Under the pieces are notes generated by a model. The model saw only the letters and a program-made list of their open reading frames with translations. It was not told the origin of the DNA and made no database searches. Shown in pieces: positions 57,476 through 64,000 of a stretch of DNA of 64,000 nt. The DNA is from Fibrisoma montanum (lineage in GTDB: Bacteria > Bacteroidota > Bacteroidia > Cytophagales > Spirosomataceae), in the NCBI RefSeq assembly GCF_003583365.1, contig NZ_QXED01000003.1, forward strand, positions 372,001 to 436,000, given 5' to 3'. Position 1 is the first letter of the stretch. Every line of letters begins with the position of its first letter. Made by a program: the position numbers and the translations under genes.

Positions 57476-58962
57476 TTAGCACCCACATAGGTTCCGGCTG
57501 CGTACCAGAGTCCGGCAATAGCCTTCTGGTGTTTGGTACGTAACTCTTCCAGCTTGATCTGCAAATCGATCAGCTTTGTTTCCCGGCTGTTGACCAGAAA
57601 CAGCGAGCTTTCGCCCATATCAAACTTTTGCTGTTCGGCCTGCAGGAGCGTACGCTGATTGGCAACGGTCTGCTGCTGCACGGCAATCTGCCGTTCCAGT
57701 GCTCTCAATTCGTTCCAGGCCGACTGCACGTCGTTGGCTATATTCCGCCCGGTTTGCTGCCGTTCCAGTTCGTTTTGCTGCGACTTGATCTGTACCTGCC
57801 GAAGCTTTCCCCGCTCTTTACGCAGAAACAACGGGAAGGTCAGGTCCACACCGATCTTGTGATTATCGGCCCGAAACGCGTAATAACTCCCCCAGTCGTA
57901 CCCGATGCCCGGTTCGGGCGTACGGCTCAGCAAACTGGCACTGAGCGCAATCTGGGGCTGAAGCAGCGACCGCCGAAACCGCTCTTCGATAGCCAGTTGC
58001 TGCCCTTTTGCGGTTAGTTTCAGCAATTCCGGATGCTGTTCGGCGGCCCGGTTAAGCAATTGCTGCAACAACAGTTCGTCGGCCAGCTGACCCGGCGGGC
58101 TTTGCGGCACCACCGTTTCCGGCATATCGATCGGCTGCGGATTGGCCCCTTCCTCGGTACTGTTCCAGAGGTAAGCCGTTAGCCGCAGGCGATTGTTCTG
58201 CAGCTCCACCTCAGCCTGGCGGAGCTGCACGAGCCGATCCTGCGCGGTGATGAGCGCTTCGGTCGTATCGATGGTAGCAGCATCGCCCAGTAAAGCCCGC
58301 TGCCGGATCGCCTGAAAACGGGTGTCGGCCAGTTGATACCCTTCCTGAACGAACTGGTACTGCTGGTAAGCCAGGTACCATTCCCAGTAGGCTTTTGCCG
58401 CATCGAACAGGGTTTTATTGATGAGTTTTAACCGGTCGGCATCCGCCAGATTAACGGCCAGCTGCGCCTGCCGCAACGCCGTACGGCGGGCATCGATTAA
58501 AAGGCCCTGGCCAATGGGTACACTAACGCCCAGAGCCGCCAGCCCTGAGGTCGGCACCCGATCTTCGGGGTTGACGTACTGACCCATGTTCCGGTCGTAG
58601 GTCATTTTGACGTCAATCCCCCCCGGTAAGACCGGCACTGACAACCCCGACTGCCATTTATCGTAGTACAGACTACGGCCAAATTCTTTCCGGTCATACA
58701 CTGAAAAAAGCTTCGGGTCAAAGGCGCCCCGGGCCTGCATTACCTCCTGCTGCGCTTCACGGCTCAGCAAAGCCGCCTGCCGGACAATCGGGTGGTGCTG
58801 CAGGACGGCCTGAAAAAAATCGCCCGCCGTAAACACAACCGCCGGATTCGGCTCAGCGTCGGCTACCGTTGTTGCTGACGCAGGGCGAACAGCCATCTGG
58901 GCGGATACCTGCCCGGACAAACTTCCCAATACGATCAGGCTGATTATTATCCGAACGTTCAT
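57472..58962 (-). CDS. TolC family outer-membrane efflux protein
   Basis: 496 residues. Signal peptide (MNVRIIISLIVLGSLSGQVSA then Gln). Typical TolC repeats: two long coiled coils, the first with WEWYLAYQQYQFVQEGYQLA and the second with LRALERQIAVQQQTVANQRT, and beta-barrel stretches. It would form the outer-membrane channel of the export system encoded upstream. The ATG overlaps the HlyD stop by 4 bases. Confidence 0.88.
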   Translation of the reverse strand: MNVRIIISLIVLGSLSGQVSAQMAVRPASATTVADAEPNPAVVFTAGDFFQAVLQHHPIVRQAALLSREAQQEVMQARGAFDPKLFSVYDRKEFGRSLYYDKWQSGLSVPVLPGGIDVKMTYDRNMGQYVNPEDRVPTSGLAALGVSVPIGQGLLIDARRTALRQAQLAVNLADADRLKLINKTLFDAAKAYWEWYLAYQQYQFVQEGYQLADTRFQAIRQRALLGDAATIDTTEALITAQDRLVQLRQAEVELQNNRLRLTAYLWNSTEEGANPQPIDMPETVVPQSPPGQLADELLLQQLLNRAAEQHPELLKLTAKGQQLAIEERFRRSLLQPQIALSASLLSRTPEPGIGYDWGSYYAFRADNHKIGVDLTFPLFLRKERGKLRQVQIKSQQNELERQQTGRNIANDVQSAWNELRALERQIAVQQQTVANQRTLLQAEQQKFDMGESSLFLVNSRETKLIDLQIKLEELRTKHQKAIAGLWYAAGTYVGAN

Positions 58963-60311
58963 TTTTTCTTGTCCTCTTTTGGCTCCTCCTGCAAACTAGG
59001 CGGGAAGCCGTTCAACTGCCGCCACAGTTCGTACCATACCGGTACGTCGTCGAGCATCACCCAGCCGTACACGCCGGAACCAACCCGCAATTGCTGCGGC
59101 CAGGGTTGATCGCCTTCTTTTACAACAGGTTTAACCAAGAGCCGGTATTTCCCGTTCACGCTGCTGACGGCGTCAATGACCGCCACTTCGCCCCCAAAGG
59201 TACCCACAGCGACCGTTGGCCAGCCCGAAAACTGAATGGCGGGCCATCCGTCGAACTGCAACCGCACAAGCCGACCGCGCTGAATCAGGGGTACGTCCAT
59301 GGCCCGGACGTATAACTCAACCGCAACCGATGGGTTGGAGGGCTGTAGGGTAGCAATGGATTCGCCTTCCTTGATGGTTTCGCCGATACCGGCCTTGAAC
59401 GACCGAACCACGTAGCCATCCTGCGGAGCCCGCACGACGTAAAGCCCCCGGCGGACATCGACGCTGCTAATTTTGTTCCGCAGCTTCGCCACTTCGCCCG
59501 TTGCTTCGGCCCGGTACGAAACCGCCGAACTCCGGTCCGACAGGGCCTTGGCCAGCTTTTCCTGGTAATCGGCCTGGATGGTAGTCAGGTCAAGCCGGGC
59601 ATTGATAAGTTCCTGCCGCGATACGTTCAGCTTATTCTCCTGCGCAATCACCTTGGCGTAGTCTTCCTGCACTTTCAACCGACGCGATTCCAGGTCCGTA
59701 AGCGAAAACAAGCCGTTTTTATGGCCTTTCTCGTAGCGATCAAGCCGGTCGAGCGCAATCTGATAGTTTTTCTGGATGGCAATCAGGTCCGTACTGTCGC
59801 TGATCACCTTGAATTGGCTTTGCCGAACTTTGTTGCGGGCCGACGCGAGCTTCACCTGTAACCCCGCCTGCAGGGCCTCAATCTGCCCGTCGAGGGCCAC
59901 GATCTTAGCATCGGTCGCGCTCAGGCTGCCTCGTTTCGCCCCGAGCTGTTCGTCGAGACGCTGAGGCAGGTTTGGGTCAAAGTATTCATCCTTAATATCG
60001 GAGATAACCAACAGGGTGTCTCCCCTGCGCACAAACTGTCCTTCCTGGATGGCCCAGCGTTCGATCCGCCCGGCAATGGCATTCTGAATGGTCTGGGGGC
60101 GATCCTGGGGCGTCAGGGCCGTAACGGCACCCTCACCGTTGATGTTCTGCTGCCAGGGTAAAAACATGACGCACAGACTAACGAGCAGTAGTCCAAGCAT
60201 CCAGCGCCCCAGCCGCCGACCACTGTTGGGCTGGGGTAACGTACGGAGCGTTTTGAGCGGATAGTGTTTGAATAATTCTTCATCTACCCGCTGATTTGAT
60301 AAGTTAAGCAT
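58959..60311 (-). CDS. HlyD family membrane fusion protein
   Basis: 450 residues. Short cytoplasmic start, one membrane segment (RWMLGLLLVSLCVMFLPWQQ), then lipoyl half (GRIERWAIQEGQFVRRGDTL), coiled coil, second lipoyl half (LYVVRAPQDGYVVRSFKAGI) and beta-barrel domain (GRLVRLQFDGWPAIQFSGWP). Links the inner-membrane transporter with TolC. Overlaps the ABC gene by 8 bases. Confidence 0.9.
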   Translation of the reverse strand: MLNLSNQRVDEELFKHYPLKTLRTLPQPNSGRRLGRWMLGLLLVSLCVMFLPWQQNINGEGAVTALTPQDRPQTIQNAIAGRIERWAIQEGQFVRRGDTLLVISDIKDEYFDPNLPQRLDEQLGAKRGSLSATDAKIVALDGQIEALQAGLQVKLASARNKVRQSQFKVISDSTDLIAIQKNYQIALDRLDRYEKGHKNGLFSLTDLESRRLKVQEDYAKVIAQENKLNVSRQELINARLDLTTIQADYQEKLAKALSDRSSAVSYRAEATGEVAKLRNKISSVDVRRGLYVVRAPQDGYVVRSFKAGIGETIKEGESIATLQPSNPSVAVELYVRAMDVPLIQRGRLVRLQFDGWPAIQFSGWPTVAVGTFGGEVAVIDAVSSVNGKYRLLVKPVVKEGDQPWPQQLRVGSGVYGWVMLDDVPVWYELWRQLNGFPPSLQEEPKEDKKK

Positions 60312-61308
60312 GGGTTGGCGTATCGGTTTCTAAGGGTAGATCCGTAACATTCGCAATTTTTTCAACGGCAGTCAGCATATCGAATACCGTGTCTATTCCT
60401 GAAATAAGTTTTTCGACCGATCCGGTGATCAGTACGATGACCAGTTCAGCGGCTACAAATTGCCCTAAGGTCATTTCGCGGCCTACCACCAGCACAGTAC
60501 CAAGAATCAACAAACCGCCGGTTACCAGGGTTTTGAACGCAACGGCGCTATAGAAAAACCGTTTTAATACCCGGAAATGTTCATTCCGGTTGGTGACGTA
60601 GCTGGCCACCAGTTCGTCCATCCGGTCGATGGGCTCCAGGGCGTCGTCGCGGTGACGATACGTTGGCAGATCCCGGGCAAGATCTTCAAGCCAGGCCACT
60701 ACCTTGTATTTATACTTCGATTCGCTCAGGCTCGTACGCAGCCCGGAGGGCCCGTAGATCCAGCTGATCCCGATAATGGCCAGCAGCGTGAACAAGCCAA
60801 ACCCCAGGAAAATGGGATGGTAGAACGACAGCAGAATGATGCCGAACAGAATCTGCACGGCTGCGGCCGTCAGGTCGATGAGCAATTTCGGCATCCCTTT
60901 CTGAAGCGTAAGAACGTCGAAAAAACGGTTCATCAGCTCGGGTGGGTAGTAGGCGGCCAGCGCTTTGGGCTCAATTCGGGGCAGCCGATACGTGAACTCG
61001 AATGCCGCTTTGGCAAAGATGCGCTGCTGCAGGATTTCTACCAGGGTCATCTGACCAACCATCAGCAGCCCCGTTGCCAGCACACCCGCCACAACCAGGC
61101 CGATCAGTACGTAAACGGAACTGAAAACCAGTCCACCGGAAACCAGGTTGAAAACGGCCTGAATGCCCAGCGGCAAGGACAAACTGATCAAACCCGTAAT
61201 GATCGCATACAGGTAAATGTACCAGATATCTTTCTTTTCAGTCCCTAACAGCCGAATTAACCGCTGCAAGGATGAAGGTGGTGGTTGCGGAAATGTATCT
61301 AAAGCCAT
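60304..61308 (-). CDS. ABC transporter membrane domain without ATPase
   Basis: 334 residues from ATG 61308 (MALDTFPQPPPSSLQRLIRL). Six membrane segments of type I exporter transmembrane domains (IYLYAIITGLISLSLPLGIQ; VYVLIGLVVAGVLATGLLMV; IFLGFGLFTLLAIIGISWIY and others). The frame ends soon after the sixth helix (NVTDLPLETDTPTHA); no Walker A or ABC signature follows, and the HlyD gene starts at once. A separate ATPase elsewhere, or an ATPase-less anchor, must be assumed. The cut is clean, with no frameshifted remnant in the next gene. Confidence 0.82.
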   Translation of the reverse strand: MALDTFPQPPPSSLQRLIRLLGTEKKDIWYIYLYAIITGLISLSLPLGIQAVFNLVSGGLVFSSVYVLIGLVVAGVLATGLLMVGQMTLVEILQQRIFAKAAFEFTYRLPRIEPKALAAYYPPELMNRFFDVLTLQKGMPKLLIDLTAAAVQILFGIILLSFYHPIFLGFGLFTLLAIIGISWIYGPSGLRTSLSESKYKYKVVAWLEDLARDLPTYRHRDDALEPIDRMDELVASYVTNRNEHFRVLKRFFYSAVAFKTLVTGGLLILGTVLVVGREMTLGQFVAAELVIVLITGSVEKLISGIDTVFDMLTAVEKIANVTDLPLETDTPTHA

Positions 61309-61328
61309 AATTGTATTACCTTTGCAGA

Positions 61329-61345
61329 TGATAGTATTACTATCA
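61329..61345. promoter_or_regulatory. 17-bp palindromic operator
   Basis: TGATAGTATTACTATCA is a perfect palindrome around one base, in the 118-bp gap between the divergent ABC and TetR genes and at the predicted transcription start of the ABC operon. It is a fitting site for the TetR dimer. A second, AT-rich palindrome (ACTTTTA-CCGA-TAAAAGT, 61360-61377) lies next to it. Confidence 0.65.
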
Positions 61346-61351
61346 ATGATA

Positions 61352-61359
61352 CAAACATA
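61352..61359 (-). promoter_or_regulatory. -7 box of the export operon
   Basis: TATGTTTG on the minus strand (TAnnTTTG); predicted start near 61345, inside the palindrome above, 37 bases before the ABC ATG. Confidence 0.5.
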
Positions 61360-61426
61360 ACTTTTACCGATAAAAGTTTGTTTCTTTGTGACAAAATTTT
61401 CCGTCAGAGGCAAATACGACGTATAA

Positions 61427-62164
61427 ATGGAATATACCGTACAGGTTCGGATGAACGAAAAACTGTTTCTGCGCGATCCGGAAAGCTCCGAACTCGGGCG
61501 TCGGATTGTTCGTCAGAGCATTATGCTGATTGCTGATATTGGTTTCGAAGAAATGACCTTTCGAAAACTCGCCGACCGGATCAATACAAAGGAAGCCAGT
61601 ATTTACCGATATTTTGAAAACAAGCATCGCTTATTGGTGTATTTAATCGCCTGGTACTGGCAATGGCTTGAATACCAGGTTATTTTCCATACGAACAACT
61701 TAACGGATCCCCGCGAAAAGCTGGACCGTATCTTAAAGATTCTGCTGCTGAAAAACATACCCCAGCCTTCATTCTCGTTGGGTGCCGATGCTATTGATGT
61801 GTCGGCCCTGCACAGTATCGTTATCCGGGAAGCCAGCAAGGCGTACCTGACTCATCATGTAACGGAAGATAACCGGCAGCAATTATTCAAACCGTACAAA
61901 GACTTGTGTGGCCGGGTGGCTGGGATTATCCTGGAATACCGGCCCGACTATCCGTATGCCCGGTCGCGGGCGAGCTCGATTATCGAAACGGCCCATTATC
62001 AGGCCTACTTCATGCAGTACCTTCCCTCCCTCACTGATTTTGGGGTGCAGCGCGACGTTTTACCGTCCGGCGAAGACCGGTTGCTTGAGTTTCTGCGTCA
62101 CCTGCTGTTTTCCTCCCTGAATGCTCCCCTTCACGAATTGCCGCCTGTCCATACAAAACGCTAA
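61427..62164 (+). CDS. TetR family regulator
   Basis: 245 residues. N-terminal helix-turn-helix: LIADIGFEEMTFRKLADRIN, TKEASIYRYFENKHRLLVYL. The rest is a helical ligand domain. Divergent from the export operon, with a perfect palindrome between them, so it probably represses that operon until an export substrate or drug binds. It is slightly longer than usual TetR proteins (about 200). Confidence 0.88.
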   Translation: MEYTVQVRMNEKLFLRDPESSELGRRIVRQSIMLIADIGFEEMTFRKLADRINTKEASIYRYFENKHRLLVYLIAWYWQWLEYQVIFHTNNLTDPREKLDRILKILLLKNIPQPSFSLGADAIDVSALHSIVIREASKAYLTHHVTEDNRQQLFKPYKDLCGRVAGIILEYRPDYPYARSRASSIIETAHYQAYFMQYLPSLTDFGVQRDVLPSGEDRLLEFLRHLLFSSLNAPLHELPPVHTKR

Positions 62165-62435
62165 AACCGCTTTTTTGGGGCTTTTGTACTTTGCTCAGAA
62201 AATCATATCACCTTAAAAACAGATAGCACTATTTTTTAGCGTTATTAGAAAAATACAAAATCTATTCGTTTCAAGGAACCTTTTGTATATTTTTTATAAT
62301 CGTTGTACTTTACCAATATAAACCCGTTTCATTATCAGGAATCTTTGTTAATGAATTGTGAATCAGTGCTTCTCCCCTTGCATTAAAGCGGTTTGTGCCC
62401 CCACCTTTGTCACGGAAAAATAAAATTTTACACCG

Positions 62436-63041
62436 ATGAAACAGTTCCGTTTATCCGTAGCCGTACTGCTGACAGTATGGGGTCTGGCTGGCATGGGAGG
62501 TGCCGTTGCCGACAATGGTTCGGGAGTGAGTGGGGTGAAAGTAGTGAAGTCCGAGCAAAAGAAAGTTCGTTTACATACAGAGGCAGGACAGCCGGTCGAC
62601 GTTGCCCTAATCGACGCCGATGGCAACGTGCTTTATCAGGGTAAGGTTTCATCTGCCAAATCGAAAGATTTGACGTTAAACCTGAACAGTCTGCCCGACG
62701 GTCAGTATTTTCTGACGGCCAGCACCAATACCTGGTGGATGTCGCAGGGATTGATTATCCAGGCAAATGCCGTGAACGTTGATGCACGCAAACTCCGGCA
62801 GCTTGAGCAGCCGCAGGTTACTACGTACGCCAAGAACAAGGTGCAGGTTGTACTGCCTTCAACGAACGTAGACGATGCAAACGTAGCGATCTACGATGCC
62901 CAGAACGTACCGGTACTGACCGAAACGCTCAATAGCACGATCCGCCGGTACGACCTGTCGTCGCTGCCCGAAGGGTCATACACGTTCGTTGTTGGCCCGA
63001 GTGAGAAAAAATTCTCTACCCGGATTGACATTCGTCGTTAA
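62436..63041 (+). CDS. secreted beta-domain protein, unknown
   Basis: 201 residues. Signal peptide MKQFRLSVAVLLTVWGLAGM with cleavage near GGAVA-D. Two similar beta-sandwich domains follow, both ending in 'SLP-GxYxF/L' (LNSLPDGQYFLTAS; LSSLPEGSYTFVVG), as in C-terminal sorting-like or DUF3244-type repeats of Bacteroidota. No enzyme motif. A terminator follows. The gap before it (62165-62435) is AT-rich with no clear gene; a CACCTTTG (one mismatch to TAnnTTTG) lies 28 bases before the ATG. Confidence 0.8.
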   Translation: MKQFRLSVAVLLTVWGLAGMGGAVADNGSGVSGVKVVKSEQKKVRLHTEAGQPVDVALIDADGNVLYQGKVSSAKSKDLTLNLNSLPDGQYFLTASTNTWWMSQGLIIQANAVNVDARKLRQLEQPQVTTYAKNKVQVVLPSTNVDDANVAIYDAQNVPVLTETLNSTIRRYDLSSLPEGSYTFVVGPSEKKFSTRIDIRR

Positions 63042-63141
63042 GCCAGTTTTCTAAGCGGTTTACTAACCCGTTGCATTCGTTAGTATGCGTATTCCGTATC
63101 CTGGCTTTTCGGACAAGCCTTGATACGTCACCCTCTCCCCG

Positions 63142-63175
63142 CCGGTGCACTCGTTTGAGTGCACCGGTTTTTTTT
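63142..63175 (+). terminator. strong intrinsic terminator
   Basis: CCGGTGCACTC-GTTT-GAGTGCACCGG, perfect 11-bp stem with a 4-base loop, followed by eight T. Ends the transcript of 62436-63041. Confidence 0.88.
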
Positions 63176-63207
63176 GGCTCTTTCTCCCAACTGGCGGGCT
63201 CGCCCCT

Positions 63208-64000
63208 CTACTCACCCGAGCTACCCCGCTGCTGGCTGATCAGCTTCGCCAGTTTTGGGGAAATTTCAGGCTCTTCGCCCCGAATCCTCAGAATGGACAG
63301 CTCTTTCAGTTTTGACTCAAACACGATGTCCACTTCCTTGCCGTATGTATTGACCATTGAGTAAAGCCAGTCAGCATGCGCTTCTTTGCGGGCTTTCGGG
63401 TCTTCGTGGTCGCGCCGGGAATCCGAAAAGTGAAACACCGGGCGAACATCCCACGTATCGTAGGCCATCAGAAATGCTTCCTCTTCGGTCAGGCCGTCGG
63501 GGTGCAGGGCGTGGTGGAAGTAATCAAATACCACCGGCGTCCCGATGGCTTCGTGAAGCCGGACCAGATCGTTTACGCTGTAGAGCCCAGGCCGGTCGTC
63601 GTTTTCGACCGTCAGCCGGGCGCGGAGGTTTTCGGACAGGCGGGTTCTGAAATTCGTTTCAAACCGGGCCAGGGTAGCGGCTTTGTCGCCGTAGGTCCCC
63701 CCCGCGTGGATGTTTATTTTATTCCAGTGCGAAGGCTTCAGGCCCATCAGATCAAACAGTTCTGAGTGGTATTCCAGATCAACCACCGTATTGTCGAGCA
63801 CCTTCCCTTGTCCGGCCAGGTGATTGAACGGGCCTGGATGAACCGTCAGGCGAATGGGTCGGCTACCAATCTCTTCCAGCGTAGCCCGGATCTCGGGGAA
63901 GTCGGGCAGGCTGCTGATTGCATACTCCGATGCCCACGGAAACAGGTCCGACGAGATGCGGAAGATGCGAAAGCCGTGCTCAAGGTTCCAGTCCACGACC
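63208..64000 (-). CDS. uvsE: UV damage endonuclease, 5' end outside window
   Basis: The frame is open through base 64000; about 264 residues are visible and the start lies to the right. UVDE/TIM-barrel pattern: FRIFRISSDLFPWAS, RLTVHPGPFN, KINIHAGGTYGDK, LTVENDDRPG, VFDYFHHALHPDG, FHFSDSR, with the metal-binding His/Glu/Asp residues in place. Cuts DNA next to UV photoproducts. The C-terminus (ISQQRGSSGE) is normal. Convergent with the secreted protein gene. Confidence 0.9.
   Translation of the reverse strand, partial: VVDWNLEHGFRIFRISSDLFPWASEYAISSLPDFPEIRATLEEIGSRPIRLTVHPGPFNHLAGQGKVLDNTVVDLEYHSELFDLMGLKPSHWNKINIHAGGTYGDKAATLARFETNFRTRLSENLRARLTVENDDRPGLYSVNDLVRLHEAIGTPVVFDYFHHALHPDGLTEEEAFLMAYDTWDVRPVFHFSDSRRDHEDPKARKEAHADWLYSMVNTYGKEVDIVFESKLKELSILRIRGEEPEISPKLAKLISQQRGSSGE

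Overview
The window is a bacterial chromosome segment from the Bacteroidota, most like the Spirosoma/Cytophagales group. The reasons are: promoter -7 boxes of the Bacteroidota form TAnnTTTG; secreted proteins whose predicted signal-peptidase site is followed by Gln; and the host gene run ftsX - DUF3098 - uppP - truB - ribF. About 80% of the window (1 to about 50,415) is one tailed-phage prophage. Its integrase end lies next to ftsX. Its other end, with the second attachment site and probably the lysis genes, lies left of base 1.

Prophage late genes (minus strand, read right to left): small terminase (30071-29331), an AT-rich accessory islet, large terminase, portal, a small HExxH protein, a MuF-type minor head protein with a C-terminal HEYGH metallopeptidase-like domain, small head genes, a 587-nt gene-free stretch that folds as a large structured RNA with an embedded tRNA-like domain, scaffold, major capsid protein, a block of very large adhesin/tailspike genes (18800-7867), head-tail completion genes, a tail assembly chaperone pair joined by a probable -1 frameshift, tape measure protein, and one more tail gene cut by the window edge. 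Four adhesin genes start with Sec signal peptides, which is strange for virion proteins. One plus-strand gene (22436-22663) sits against this current, directly behind the MuF metallopeptidase gene.

Prophage early/replication genes (minus strand, 47487-30881): a Cro-like protein, an AntA/AntB antirepressor, small unknown genes, a Gly-Ser/Tyr/Asp repeat protein, a RecT-like annealing protein, a phage sliding clamp (DnaN), ThyX, a MazG-like pyrophosphohydrolase, DUF3310, small membrane proteins, a DEAH helicase, an HNH homing endonuclease, a helicase-methyltransferase fusion, an unknown protein ending in a clamp-binding motif, a VirE/primase-type replication protein, an inverted-repeat cluster that is a candidate origin, a VRR-NUC nuclease, and a LytTR-lipoprotein-membrane fusion. 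The lysogeny genes (CI/LexA-like repressor, secreted protein, XRE protein, integrase) read rightward from 47.6 kb, across an operator region from the early promoter.

Host genes follow from 50,576: ftsX, DUF3098, uppP, truB, ribF, an FAD-dependent dehydrogenase, a CoA-type Nudix hydrolase and a VOC protein on the plus strand. Next come a TolC/HlyD/ABC-membrane export operon (minus) divergent from its likely TetR regulator, a secreted protein, and a UvsE-type UV endonuclease running off the right edge.

All functions come from reading the sequence; no database search was possible. The best candidate for something undescribed is the structured RNA at 21027-21569. Next are the signal-peptide-bearing tail adhesins, the MuF-metallopeptidase with a convergent candidate immunity gene, and the LytTR/spanin-like fusion.
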